A stretch of DNA of 47,969 nt from Sphingobacteriales bacterium (GCA_016718845.1 JADKCK010000053.1:1-47969), one strand, 5' to 3'. Counted from the first letter of the stretch, positions 28,561 to 37,075 are shown. Program-made: numbers and translations. Notes: generated by a model not told the origin, from the sequence alone.

Positions 28561-28806
28561 TTAAATTAGTGGTTCAAGTTCTTTTGTTCGGTTGTTGTAC
28601 TGCATAATTAGTTCGATAGACGAGCGTTTAGGTTTGCTCTGTTGTGCTTTGTTCAAAATATTTTTGGTATTTTGCAAGGCTTCGAACTCTTCCTTAATGT
28701 CCCAGTTGTCAGCAATCAATCGGTTGATTAGGGCGGCTTCGCCTTCGTCGGTTTCGTGATAAAGATGGCTAACGAGAAGATTTTTGTGTAAACTGTCTTG
28801 GTTCAT
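28561..28806 (-). CDS. Small acidic conserved hypothetical protein (81 aa)
   Basis: ATG 28806 (MNQDSLHKNLLVSHLYHETD) is preferred over the longer frame from 28863, whose extra 19 residues look untranslated. The protein is mostly helical: LYHETDEGEAALINRLIADNWDIKEEFEAL, then PKRSSIELIMQYN. The pattern (short N-terminus, LYxET...E...I...L..D..L..E...L, then PSxxSIxxIMxY) recurs in small Bacteroidota proteins that often sit beside ECF sigma genes and may act in regulation. No sigma gene is adjacent here. The role is unknown. Confidence 0.65.
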   Translation of the reverse strand: MNQDSLHKNLLVSHLYHETDEGEAALINRLIADNWDIKEEFEALQNTKNILNKAQQSKPKRSSIELIMQYNNRTKELEPLI

Positions 28807-28863
28807 AGGCTGTGTTCTTTTTTTGTTTGAAAAGATAAAGTATGTCAGTTTCATTAACGGCAT

Positions 28864-29311
28864 TTTGTTGAGGTTATTGTATAGTACGTGTGTTTTTTGA
28901 TTTGGTTATGTATTGTTAAGTTATAGCCGATTAGATAAATTTTGCATGGCTGGAACTAAAACGCTAAGAGTGCTATTTTTGTTGTGCAACCGAGTTTATT
29001 TAGTGCAAATTTAACGTGTTTTTTTTATTTTTTGTTGTGTATGGATTATAGAAAAGGTCTAAAAATCTTTTTTTGTAATTATTTAGGTGTTTGGAGATGT
29101 AATGCTATGCTTGTTGTTATCTTAAATTTTGGGGTTTAAACTCGGGTTTCAAATCAAAATTAGATAATTATTTTTTAAAATTTATGTTCTTGTGTGCATA
29201 AAATGGGTTATTTATTTTGTCTGGAATTAACTAATTGCATTTCCCAATTCTATAATCCGTTCCAAGAAGCACATACGTAATTTTAAGACCTTTTATTTTT
29301 TCATTACCTGA
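28864..29311. other. AT-rich intergenic stretch, nothing recognised
   Basis: About 450 bases rich in T runs (TTTTTTATTTTTTG near 29025). I see no reading frame with protein-like composition, no tRNA-like cloverleaf and no strong hairpin. Confidence 0.5.
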
Positions 29312-29914
29312 TTATTTTATCAAACAGTCTATCAACAAATTTAATGCGTCGGGGCAGTTGTTGCCAAAGCTAATAATACCTTCGGTGTGGCCAGCCATTA
29401 CCAACACTTTTGTTTGGGGCAGATTGGTTTGGTGATATAATCGGGCAATTTCGGTTGCCATAGCGGGGGTGCCATAGGCTACTTCGGCGGCGGTTGTGGG
29501 TAGTTTATTTAGTTGCTGTTGCCAAGTTGCCAAGTGGTGTATGTGTATTACGGTGTTTATTTGTGGATGCAAGGCATAAAGTGCGGCATGTGTTAGTGCC
29601 TCGGACGATGCTTTTATAGCGCCTGCACATTGTAGCCAGTTTTTTTCGATGCTATATTGGGTAACAATGGCATAGTGTTGGGCGTTTAATTGTGGCAGAT
29701 GCCCTGTTTGCGTGCCACTTACCACAAATAAACCATCGGAGGGGGCAAGGCGCTGGCTAATATTGCCAAAACCTATACCATTGTTGTAGGCACCAATTAA
29801 GCCCATTTGGTATAGTTGGTTGCGGCAGGTGTTTATTTGCTCAATAAAATGGGCAGCAGGTGGCGGTGCTAACTGCCAATCTATTTGGTATTTTATGTAA
29901 CCTTCGTCGAGCAT
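29312..29914 (-). CDS. Class II aldolase/adducin family protein
   Basis: A 200-aa protein of the family that includes fuculose-phosphate aldolase, ribulose-5-phosphate epimerase and methylthioribulose-1-phosphate dehydratase, cytoplasmic zinc enzymes acting on sugar phosphates. Visible features: FGNISQR (residues 49-55, phosphate site), VSGTQTG (65-71), KASSEAL (101-107), the zinc ligands HIHH (124-127) and a third His in AGHTEGI (174-180). The length is normal. The SSE and HxH motifs support activity, but the substrate cannot be told from sequence. It stands alone; its nearest neighbour on the same strand ends about 150 bases upstream. Confidence 0.85.
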   Translation of the reverse strand: MLDEGYIKYQIDWQLAPPPAAHFIEQINTCRNQLYQMGLIGAYNNGIGFGNISQRLAPSDGLFVVSGTQTGHLPQLNAQHYAIVTQYSIEKNWLQCAGAIKASSEALTHAALYALHPQINTVIHIHHLATWQQQLNKLPTTAAEVAYGTPAMATEIARLYHQTNLPQTKVLVMAGHTEGIISFGNNCPDALNLLIDCLIK

Positions 29915-30065
29915 TTGTTGTGAAATTTATGAGTTTTTACCTATTATACTATAAACACCATTTTGTAAGACATACCCAAAGCATTACTTACTAGCAAAAA
30001 TCTTTCGCAAAACAAACTGCCTAAGCCTCAAACATAAACATTGTATACCTAGCGGTTAGGGCTTT

Positions 30066-30569
30066 TTATGCGTATAAATAAGGCTCATTATTATAAGCTA
30101 TTTGTCTTACATTTTCTAATACCCTCTTCATGTAAGTTTTCCAGAATATTTTTGCAAATAGCCAATTTAAAGGATATAGCAAAATAAGGTTAGAGTGTAA
30201 GGTATAGGTATATTCTACTAATATTTTATCCTTTTCAATTTCGGTTGTTTGCCATTCTCCTACAAACTTTGAAAAACCCAACATCCAAGATTGGAACTCG
30301 CCTACTTCAATTTTCCAATATTTGTTTTCAATACGTTCAATTACTTTATCAACCGAAGCCCACCCACCTTTTTGGCTAAACGATTTGGCAACAAATATTT
30401 TTTTACTAAAACCGGGTTGTCCCCAGTGTTCGTCGTTTGTGCAATGTGTTACTTTGGGCATAATACCGTAACCTGTATGAACCTTTGAAACATCACAAAG
30501 CATTGGTGTTTTAAAGGCTCGTTGTAAGGTGGTATTAAATATCGTTGTGATTTTTATTTTGGTTTGCAT
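30066..30569 (-). CDS. SRPBCC (START/Bet v1-like) domain protein, function unknown
   Basis: The 167-aa product has the order of a Bet v1/START-like fold: an opening strand with ATTLQRAFK-like helix (TTIFNTTLQRAFKTPMLCDV), the strand block GFSKKIFV, GGWASVDKVIERIENKYW, FVGEWQTTEIEKDKILVEYTYTLHS, and a long C-terminal helix (WLFAKIFWKTYMKRVLENVRQIA). These fit a polyketide-cyclase/SRPBCC-type hydrophobic ligand pocket. No signal peptide is seen. A -7 element at 30688 may drive it. Confidence 0.65.
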   Translation of the reverse strand: MQTKIKITTIFNTTLQRAFKTPMLCDVSKVHTGYGIMPKVTHCTNDEHWGQPGFSKKIFVAKSFSQKGGWASVDKVIERIENKYWKIEVGEFQSWMLGFSKFVGEWQTTEIEKDKILVEYTYTLHSNLILLYPLNWLFAKIFWKTYMKRVLENVRQIAYNNEPYLYA

Positions 30570-30687
30570 ATAATTTGGTATTATTATGGTTTTTCGGCTC
30601 TTTAATGTTGGTTACTACAGTGTGTATGTTGGATAGGTGGTTGGTTAGTTCGTATTGTTTGCTGCCTCGGGTTTGGGTATTTTAGTA

Positions 30688-30695
30688 CAAAGGTA
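30688..30695 (-). promoter_or_regulatory. Bacteroidota -7 element (TACCTTTG) upstream of the SRPBCC gene
   Basis: On the minus strand TACCTTTG lies 119 bases before the ATG at 30569. It matches TAnnTTTG; no -33 TTTG was found at the right distance. Confidence 0.35.
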
Positions 30696-30794
30696 CAATT
30701 ATTTGTGGAAGTGGTAAGTTGTGGGCACACAAAACCACCATCTTTTTATTAAAAGACAGTGGCTTTGTAAGTATTTAAATAAAGTACACTTATT

Positions 30795-31226
30795 TTACTG
30801 ATAAGGAACATACGGCTTTATTTTCCCAAGGTATTTTCCGTTATAATCATAAACCTCATTACCGTATTCGTATGTTGGTTCTCGTTCCCAACCATCAGTA
30901 GGTGGATTATGTATAAAGTCAGGTACTCTGTCACGCACCTTATTAATATCAGGATTTTTAGAAGAAAATTTTACATAATATCTAGTATCAGGACGCAATA
31001 AAGTGGAACGAGATACATTGTATCTTATTCCATTTACATAAAAAAATAAATCAGTATTCCTATTGTATACATGCTTATCTACATACCCTATCGTATATCG
31101 TGGGTACATTGTAAGGTGATAACCTCTTCTTATTATCATAAATGAAAAAAACACTATTGCTATTAATCCCCACATAGCAAGTATATCATCTAATATTGAC
31201 CTTTTTTCGTTTTCGTTAATCTTCAT
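30795..31226 (-). CDS. Hypothetical membrane-anchored protein (143 aa)
   Basis: One N-terminal transmembrane helix (about residues 17-33, MWGLIAIVFFSFMIIRRG) after a charged start (MKINENEKRSILDD), so the remainder is probably outside the cytoplasmic membrane. The soluble part is a small beta-rich domain (YTIGYVDKHVYNRNTDLFFYVNG, RYYVKFSSKNPDINK), then a Tyr/Pro-rich tail (YEYGNEVYDYNGKYLGK). The middle resembles small membrane proteins thought to sense or hold extracytoplasmic segments, but no family is recognised. Base composition is more AT-rich than that of neighbouring metabolic genes. Confidence 0.55.
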   Translation of the reverse strand: MKINENEKRSILDDILAMWGLIAIVFFSFMIIRRGYHLTMYPRYTIGYVDKHVYNRNTDLFFYVNGIRYNVSRSTLLRPDTRYYVKFSSKNPDINKVRDRVPDFIHNPPTDGWEREPTYEYGNEVYDYNGKYLGKIKPYVPYQ

Positions 31227-31301
31227 CTGCTTTCTTTTGTTTTTGGGTGTTAAATAACTTAATAATATTAAGTTAAAATTTTAATATTTGATATTTTTCA
31301 T

Positions 31302-31485
31302 TTCAAAAAAAGGCTTAGTTTTGCCCCCAAATAACAAGTTTATGAAAGATTTTTGGGGTATATCAGATTTAATAGACAACATAGCCACTAAGCTGAGTCT
31401 ATATCACAGTCGTTACGCGAGCTACTTTGTTTTAAGTGTATTAAACACTCAAAAAAACGGTTGTTTATCCTCTTTTAATAGGTAG
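31302..31485 (+). pseudogene. Dispersed repeat copy B: promoter and truncated start of an unknown gene
   Basis: 31302-31381 matches 620-699, including a TAGTTTTG -7-like box (31316-31323), the leader AATAACAAGTTTATG and codons for MKDFWGISDLIDN from the ATG at 31342. Here the frame stays open for 47 codons (ending SFNR, stop at 31483) against 18 in copy A, and past the first 14 codons the two copies differ. Both then contain a related VLSV segment. I take both as remnants of one gene family, shortened in different ways. The full-length protein is not recognised. Confidence 0.55.
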
Positions 31486-31538
31486 CAATAATAGTAGTTA
31501 ATAGCACAATAGGTTATGTATGTCACAACAGCAACTAT

Positions 31539-32231
31539 TTAGGATTTAGGGGCATCGGTTTTCATCTCGGTTTTAAATACTTTATCCCAGATATTAAAGG
31601 TTGATGAGTAGTTACCGTAGGGGCGGCTATGATGTAGGTCGTGGTGTTCGGTTGGGGCAATAAGGGGCAGTTTGGTAAATACTATTGAGCGTATGTCGGA
31701 GTGAATGTCGGCTTCGTGTAGGTTACGGAAGATGAGGTAGGTCCAGAATACATACACATTAACTTCTTGGAGCAACAAAATGGCAATAAATGGACCAACA
31801 TAACCGCCTAACCATTCGAGTGGATGTACGTAGATGTACTCCATCGGAAAAGGGGTGCTTGCTCGGTGATGTATGGAGTGTATTTTGGCTAATAGGTACT
31901 TGTTTTGGTGTAATAGGCGGTGATACCAATAAAAGTAGAAATCGTCGCAGATTAAAATTAGCCCTAATTGCATAACAAAGGTAAGTACCGAGGGGTTTTC
32001 TTTAACAAAAAAGCCTTGCCCCATGTATAAACCTACGGCGGTTAGCAACGTAAGGGCAACTAAGTTAAAGAGGATAAGGGGCAACCGCTGCCACAATATA
32101 TCGGGTTTGTAGGCTTGCTTTTGTATGCGGCGATTTTTAAAAACATTGGTGTATAACACTACACACGAGAAGATGAAAGTAAAAACATTGCAGAGAATGT
32201 TAATGGCGAGTGTCTGATAAACAAAATCCAT
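31539..32231 (-). CDS. Sterol desaturase/fatty acid hydroxylase family membrane protein
   Basis: Start ATG 32231 (MDFVYQTLAINILCN) is chosen because the upstream part of the frame runs through an intergenic repeat. The 230-aa protein is an integral membrane di-iron enzyme: hydrophobic helices near residues 5-30, 48-70, 84-101 and 147-168, and the His motifs HRLLH (104-108), HSIHH (118-122) and HHDLHH (196-201) that ligate the two irons. Family members hydroxylate or desaturate fatty acids, sterols or carotenoids using O2. The substrate is unknown; a carotenoid or lipid role is plausible. Confidence 0.9.
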   Translation of the reverse strand: MDFVYQTLAINILCNVFTFIFSCVVLYTNVFKNRRIQKQAYKPDILWQRLPLILFNLVALTLLTAVGLYMGQGFFVKENPSVLTFVMQLGLILICDDFYFYWYHRLLHQNKYLLAKIHSIHHRASTPFPMEYIYVHPLEWLGGYVGPFIAILLLQEVNVYVFWTYLIFRNLHEADIHSDIRSIVFTKLPLIAPTEHHDLHHSRPYGNYSSTFNIWDKVFKTEMKTDAPKS

Positions 32232-32302
32232 GCTAAGTTGTAAATTGTAAGTTGTAGAAGATGAGTAAATTCCCCTCTTTGGGGAGGCAGGGGTGGGTAA
32301 GG
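32232..32302. repeat. Intergenic TTGTAAATTGTAAGTTGTA tract with CCCC/GGGG palindrome
   Basis: TTGTAAATTGTAAGTTGTAG (32239-32258) is a short tract also seen at 33583-33790. It is followed by TCCCCTCTTTGGGGA (32271-32285), a palindrome with a G-rich tail (GGCAGGGGTGGG). The form resembles a repeat frequent in Bacteroidota intergenic DNA. It lies upstream of the hydroxylase start. Confidence 0.5.
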
Positions 32303-32367
32303 GTAAATGGGCGAGCAAATATAGGGTGTTTTTTTGTTTTTTTGCCGTAAAATTTAGCTACAATAGC

Positions 32368-33582
32368 TTATTTATTGTTGATTAATTGCTGGTAAAACTC
32401 AACTAATTGCCCTATTAGCTGTTTGTTGCTGTGTTGTTGTGCTATTAGTTGTTGGGCGGCGATGCCTGTTTGTTGGCATACATTGGCGTTTTGCAAACAA
32501 TGTATAAGGTGTTGCTGAAAGGTGTCGGCGTTGTCGGCAATCCAGATGTTTTTGGTGTGGGTATAATTAATACCTTCGGCGGCAATGGTGGTGGCTACAA
32601 TAGTTTTTGCGGCTGCCATGCCCTCAATAATTTTGATGCGCATACCACTACCCGAGAACAGCGGTACAATCATAACGGCTTTGGGGTGGATAAAATCTAA
32701 GGCGTTATCTACCTCGCCAACAAACACTACATTGGCAGTTTGTTGCAGTTGGGCAGCAAAATTGGCGGGGCAGCGTCTGCCGGCTACATATAGTTTTACG
32801 TTTGGTAGGTGTGTTAGCACATTAAGCCACACATGGTTAATAAACCATTTAAGTCCCTCTTGGTTAGGTAGCCAATCGAGTGCGCCTATAAAAAACACCG
32901 ACGGAAACTCGACCACATTGGCATCGTCGGCTACGTAATCGGCTACATCTACGCCCCCCGACAAAGTAAAAATGGGCTTTGTACAACCAACAGATGTAAA
33001 AAATGCCTCGTCTTTGGTGGATATAGGTACAATGGCGTCGTATTGATTGATGGCGTTTAGCTCAAAACGTTTCATACGTTTGGCAAGCAGTTTAAGGTAG
33101 TAGCGTTTTAAGGGGTTTTGTTGCTCATCTGCCAAACGCTCCCAAATCTCGAACTCTAAATTGTGGGCGCGCATAACAACAACAGCCTTCGAATATTGTT
33201 TGATGGTGTTGATATAAGTAGCTAAATACACGCCCTCGAGTTGTATTAGGTCGTAGGTATTATTTTGTAGGTAGGTAGTTAGTAATTGTCGGTAATTATC
33301 ATTATCGAACCTATCAATGTTGTAAGATGATTGCCCAAACAGATTAACAAAAGCCGCTACAACCGACAAGGAGGTGTCGACGGTAGCGGCATCTATGGTG
33401 ATACTGTTTTTTGTTTGGGTGGGTAAGTTAGCTAAGTTAAAGTGATGCTTAGGGGTGTTCATGGTTAGCAAGGTAAGGCTGTGCCCAGCTTTAGCAAGCC
33501 CCTGTGTTAGTTGTAAAATAGCCACCGACTCGCCATCTTTGGGTGGGAAAGGCATTTTTTTGGCTAATTGTAATATGCGCAC
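32368..33582 (-). CDS. Glycosyltransferase (GT-B, family 4-like)
   Basis: A 404-aa protein with the N-terminal acceptor-side Rossmann domain (MRILQLAKKMPFPPKDGESV, GHSLTLLTMNTP) and a C-terminal donor-side domain typical of GT4 enzymes: VFFIGALDWLPNQEGLKWF, NVKLYVAGRRCP, NVVFVGEVDNALDFI, then the EX7E-type region PLFSGSGMRIKIIEGMAAAKTIVAT (Glu of IIEGMA) and GINYTHTKNIWIADN. Such enzymes transfer nucleotide-activated sugars to lipids, polysaccharides or proteins in the cytoplasm or at the membrane. No polysaccharide cluster is around it, so the acceptor is unknown. Confidence 0.9.
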   Translation of the reverse strand: MRILQLAKKMPFPPKDGESVAILQLTQGLAKAGHSLTLLTMNTPKHHFNLANLPTQTKNSITIDAATVDTSLSVVAAFVNLFGQSSYNIDRFDNDNYRQLLTTYLQNNTYDLIQLEGVYLATYINTIKQYSKAVVVMRAHNLEFEIWERLADEQQNPLKRYYLKLLAKRMKRFELNAINQYDAIVPISTKDEAFFTSVGCTKPIFTLSGGVDVADYVADDANVVEFPSVFFIGALDWLPNQEGLKWFINHVWLNVLTHLPNVKLYVAGRRCPANFAAQLQQTANVVFVGEVDNALDFIHPKAVMIVPLFSGSGMRIKIIEGMAAAKTIVATTIAAEGINYTHTKNIWIADNADTFQQHLIHCLQNANVCQQTGIAAQQLIAQQHSNKQLIGQLVEFYQQLINNK

Positions 33583-33785
33583 GGTAAGTTGTAAGAGGTA
33601 AATTATAAATTGTAAATGGTAGAAGGCAAATTGTGAGGTGTAGAAGATGGGGTGTAAACTGTAGATTGTAAGTTGTAAATGGCGTATTGGTTAATTACAA
33701 TTTACCATTAATTAAGGTATATTATAAAGGGCAAGTGCTAAATTGTCTAATTGTAATCTACCATTTACAATTTAGCACTTACAAT
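33583..33785. repeat. Intergenic TTGTAA/AATTTACA repeat tract with hairpin
   Basis: Upstream of the glycosyltransferase, TAAATTGTAAATGGTAGA-type words recur four or more times. A perfect 14-base inverted repeat, AAGTGCTAAATTGT (33733-33746) and ACAATTTAGCACTT (33767-33780), closes the tract. No coding content. It could act as a terminator for the minus-strand gene to the left of it in transcription or be a repeat element. Confidence 0.55.
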
Positions 33786-33790
33786 TTGGG

Positions 33791-34642
33791 TTAGAATCCG
33801 TACTCAACGTAATCTTCGGTAAACTCGTTGGGTGCAAAGGTTGGATTAATGCCGAGGTTATAAAACTCATACTCTTCGAACAATCCCTTATTGTCTTCCA
33901 TTTTTTGATAAATGGGCATGTTGGTTTTTTTGTCGATGTAGAGGGTTGTTTTTTTGCTGTACGAAGTAGGGATTTTAAGCACCTGCCCTGTTTTTATGTC
34001 AAAAAAGTCGCTGATGCCCTTGTTGTTTTCTAAAATCATGTATTCGGCAACTAATTTTTCGCGGGCTATGTCGTACAGGCTTTGTCCGCTTTTAACGGTG
34101 TAGTTGGTAAAGGCAAAAGTTGGGTCGTTGATTTGTAAAATGTAGCAATCTTTACCATCAAAGGAGGTAGAGCCAGTAACTTTGGCAATTTTATCAAAGT
34201 CGGCTCCCGCTCGGGTCATAGCTGACTGCATAAGTTTTTTAAATTTCTGGAAACCGCTATCAGTTGGTGGGTGATGTTGGGTTTTCATGATGTGGCTGCT
34301 TGTAGGGTGCAGGTTGACGTTTACGTAGGGGAAGCCATTAGGTTTAACTTTGCACTTTCCGCCATTAGAACCGTCGCAGTACAACATTTCTATGTCCTTG
34401 TCGGGGGCAATGGTTTTGATGTACACTTTAAAAGGTTTGACGTAAAGTTTAGTGGACACCTCAGACACATTCCACCCGCTCACTAAACGTTCTTTGAACT
34501 TCATGCGGTATTTAAGTGTTTTAGCATTATCTATAGCGGCTATAGATTTGTTTAACACTTGTTTGGCATCTTGGGCTACTAATGCCTGTTTAGGTGCAAC
34601 AAAGCAGCCGATAAGCATCAGCAATAGCATTACATTTTTCAT
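33791..34642 (-). CDS. DUF1571-like secreted protein with an inserted LysM domain
   Basis: The start at 34642 gives MKNVMLLLMLIGCFVAPKQALVAQ, a clear signal peptide; the longer frame from 34795 adds an unlikely hydrophobic leader. The 283-aa protein opens with AKQVLNKSIAAIDNAKTLKYRMKFKERL, then SEVSTKLYVKPFKVYIKTI, IEMLYCDGSNGGKCKVKP, in line with the lipoprotein-carrier-like beta-sheet DUF1571 fold. A LysM module lies inside it (about residues 180-225): YTVKSGQSLYDIAREKLVAEYMILENN...GQVLKIP. The DUF1571 fold then resumes (TTLYIDKKTNMPIYQKMEDNKGLFEEYEFYNL). LysM binds peptidoglycan N-acetylglucosamine glycans, suggesting a periplasmic location. Confidence 0.75.
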   Translation of the reverse strand: MKNVMLLLMLIGCFVAPKQALVAQDAKQVLNKSIAAIDNAKTLKYRMKFKERLVSGWNVSEVSTKLYVKPFKVYIKTIAPDKDIEMLYCDGSNGGKCKVKPNGFPYVNVNLHPTSSHIMKTQHHPPTDSGFQKFKKLMQSAMTRAGADFDKIAKVTGSTSFDGKDCYILQINDPTFAFTNYTVKSGQSLYDIAREKLVAEYMILENNKGISDFFDIKTGQVLKIPTSYSKKTTLYIDKKTNMPIYQKMEDNKGLFEEYEFYNLGINPTFAPNEFTEDYVEYGF

Positions 34643-34814
34643 TGGTTGCGTTTTTTGTTTATTTTGATTGATTGATTGACCTACTAAACGTATTACAAGC
34701 AATAATAATTGCTTACTTTTGAAAAAAAGTGCTAAAATAAGGTATTTTATTGGTTGGGCGATATAACCAAGCAAAAAAATGGTGTTTAGGTGCAAAAATT
34801 TGGTAAAAATGTGC

Positions 34815-34822
34815 TAACTTTG
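34815..34822 (+). promoter_or_regulatory. Bacteroidota -7 element (TAACTTTG) for the HtrA-like protease
   Basis: TAACTTTG lies 88 bases before the ATG at 34910. It is preceded at 12 bases by TTTGG, which is too close for a -33 box, so only the -7 match supports the call. Confidence 0.45.
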
Positions 34823-34909
34823 GGCTAATTTTACAACTACAAACTAATACAAGTAAAAGATACTAACAAGCAAAATAAATCGTTTAATAGAACAACAAAA
34901 TTATTGGTC

Positions 34910-36034
34910 ATGAAAAAGATATTAGCCAATTTAGGAGTAGCCATTATGGGTGGCGTAGTAGCGGTGTCGCTATACAAAATGATAGAGCAGCCTGCCGGTA
35001 ATGTGGGTATTGTTAGCACAGCAACGGCAGTACCTAGCGTAGTTGGGCGAGCGCCCATTGTGCCAATGCTTGATTTTGCCGTAACGGCTCGCAATGTTAC
35101 CGCAGCGGTGGTGCATATTAAAACCCTGTCTGATGCAAAGAGTAAATCGGGTAAGCCAAATATTTTTGGTGGCGAGCCATTCAACGACCGCACCGAGCGG
35201 GGTTCTGGTTCGGGGGTAATAATTAGCAATAAGGGGCATATCATCACCAACCGCCACGTAATAGCCGATGCAAACAGCATTGAGGTTATTTTAAGCGACC
35301 GCAGTAGCTATCGTGCCAAAGTAATAGGCATTGATGCCTCGACGGATTTAGCCTTATTAAAGATAGAAGCCAACAAAGTGCTACCGTCGTTAGACTATGG
35401 CGACTCTGATGCTGCTGAGGTAGGCGATTGGGTATTAGCGGTGGGTAATCCGTTTAATTTAGCCTCTACGGTAACAGCGGGCATTATAAGTGCAAAAGCT
35501 AGAAACATAAACATTTCGGAGAACAACTTAGCAGTTGAGTCGTTTTTACAAACCGATGCGGCGGTTAATCCGGGCAATAGTGGTGGGGCATTGGTTGATG
35601 TAAATGGCAAGTTAATTGGCATTAATACGGCAATAGCCACACCAACGGGTTATTTTGCGGGTTATTCGTTTGCGGTTCCGGTAACGTTGGTGCGCAAGGT
35701 TGTCGAAGATTTTTTATTGTTTGGCGAAGTGCGCCGTGCCTTTTTGGGTGTAGCCATAGCCGATGTTGATGGTTTTGCGGCAGCGAGGTTAAAAATGTCG
35801 TGTGTTAAAGGTGTGTGTATAAACAATGTAAACACAGGTGGCGCGGCACAGAAAGCAGGTATACAACCCGATGATGTGGTAGTAAAGCTCGAAAACAAAG
35901 AGATAAATAACACATCGGAGTTACAAGAAATGGTTAGCCGCTACCGCCCGGGCGATAAGGTAAAAGTGGGCATTTTAAGGCAAGGTTTGCCCAAAGAGAT
36001 AACGGTACAGTTGCAAAGCGGAAGGGTGAAATAG
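34910..36034 (+). CDS. HtrA/DegP-like trypsin-fold serine protease with one PDZ domain
   Basis: The ATG at 34910 (MKKILANLGVAIMGGVVAVSLY) gives a 374-aa protein with an N-terminal membrane anchor or uncleaved signal (residues about 5-24). The catalytic triad is His116 in TNRHVIAD, Asp146 in ASTDLALLKI and Ser224 in NPGNSGGAL; GSGSGVII and VGNPFNL are the usual family blocks. A PDZ domain covers about 275-365 (RRAFLGVAIADVD, GAAQKAGIQPDDVVVKLENK, YRPGDKVKVGILRQG). It is a periplasmic quality-control protease, probably degrading or folding damaged envelope proteins. Only one PDZ is present, as in DegS-type proteins, although it lacks a RseA-like neighbour. It has its own promoter and no operon partner. 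Confidence 0.93.
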   Translation: MKKILANLGVAIMGGVVAVSLYKMIEQPAGNVGIVSTATAVPSVVGRAPIVPMLDFAVTARNVTAAVVHIKTLSDAKSKSGKPNIFGGEPFNDRTERGSGSGVIISNKGHIITNRHVIADANSIEVILSDRSSYRAKVIGIDASTDLALLKIEANKVLPSLDYGDSDAAEVGDWVLAVGNPFNLASTVTAGIISAKARNINISENNLAVESFLQTDAAVNPGNSGGALVDVNGKLIGINTAIATPTGYFAGYSFAVPVTLVRKVVEDFLLFGEVRRAFLGVAIADVDGFAAARLKMSCVKGVCINNVNTGGAAQKAGIQPDDVVVKLENKEINNTSELQEMVSRYRPGDKVKVGILRQGLPKEITVQLQSGRVK

Positions 36035-36093
36035 GGTGTTGGTTAGGGTTATGGTTTGGTCAAAGGATTATTTATTTGTAAGTTTGCCGTCAT

Positions 36094-36337
36094 GTTACGC
36101 AGGGATAGTGCAAACGAGGTAACTATTAAGCAGCATGGGACTTTGTTAATAGGTTGTTGTTGTTTTATTACTGCTTACCACCCATTAAAAGTTTGTTACT
36201 TTTTTGCTTGATCAAAAAAGTAACCAAAAATCAAGGCTGTATAGGAATTGGCTAAAATGGGCAACATTACGCTAAAAGATATAAACTTGCACGCCAAACA
36301 GCTTGTTTATCGGTTTTATTTCTCGGTTTGGTGTGGC
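36094..36337 (-). repeat. Dispersed ~250-base repeat, copy B
   Basis: The reverse complement matches 797-1061 end to end, from GCCACACC to CTGCGTAAC, apart from a ~21-base insertion in the other copy. The hairpin GTTACTTTTTT/AAAAAAGTAAC (36195-36205 and 36214-36224) is kept with a different loop (GCTTGATC), as expected for a selected structure. It lies in a 450-base gap between the HtrA gene and the Crp-type regulator. Confidence 0.75.
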
Positions 36338-36487
36338 GTGCTTCAAACAGTATATCTTTCTTAACGCTACATTTATGCCCATTTCTTAACGCCAATTCCT
36401 ATAATGCCGGTCTCTCTTCAAAAATAATACAAAGCGTAGCTAAAAACACCAAATGGGTAATTATAGAAATGTGCTGCATAACATGAG

Positions 36488-37075
36488 TTATTTATTTTTC
36501 TTAAACATTTGGGCTTTCATTTTGCTCAAAAACTCGGGTGTTACGCCAATGTAGGCGGCAATTTGTTTTTGAGGCAGTTCGTTTATCAAGTTTGGGTATA
36601 TGGTGCAAAACTTTTTGTAGCGTTGTTGGGCGGTTAGGCTTAGGTTATCAACAAGGCGTTGTTGGTGGGCAACCAACGATTTTTCGGTGATGATACGAAA
36701 AAAGCGTTCAAATTTGGGTATCTCTAAGTATAGTTTTTCTTGATTAACTTTTGACAGTAGCAACATTTCGGTATCAACCATTGCTTGTATGTTTAGGTTG
36801 CCTGCTTTTTGCGACAATAGGCTGTACATGTCGGCTATCCACCAATCTTGTGGGGCAAAACTTAATACGTGCTCAAAGCCATTGGCATCAATGGTAAATC
36901 CGCGTAAACAGCCATTGGTTACAAAAATGGAATGACGACACACATCGCCCTGGCGCAAAATTATTTTTTTTGATTTTACTTTTTGGTATTCTAACAACGA
37001 TACAAAAAGAGCCTCTTCGTTGGTGTTGAGGGTAATATGTTTGGCTATGTTTTTTAAGATGATGGTGTGACTCAT
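36488..37075 (-). CDS. Crp/Fnr family transcriptional regulator
   Basis: A 195-aa protein with an N-terminal cyclic-nucleotide-binding-type beta-barrel (VKSKKIILRQGDVCRHSIFVTNGCLRGFTID, WWIADMYSLLS) and a C-terminal winged helix with recognition helix around QKQIAAYIGVTPEFLSKMK (about 172-190). It lacks the RxS cAMP contact signature that I would expect in true CRP, so the ligand may differ or be absent. Its targets cannot be told from this window. No operon partner. Confidence 0.85.
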   Translation of the reverse strand: MSHTIILKNIAKHITLNTNEEALFVSLLEYQKVKSKKIILRQGDVCRHSIFVTNGCLRGFTIDANGFEHVLSFAPQDWWIADMYSLLSQKAGNLNIQAMVDTEMLLLSKVNQEKLYLEIPKFERFFRIITEKSLVAHQQRLVDNLSLTAQQRYKKFCTIYPNLINELPQKQIAAYIGVTPEFLSKMKAQMFKKNK

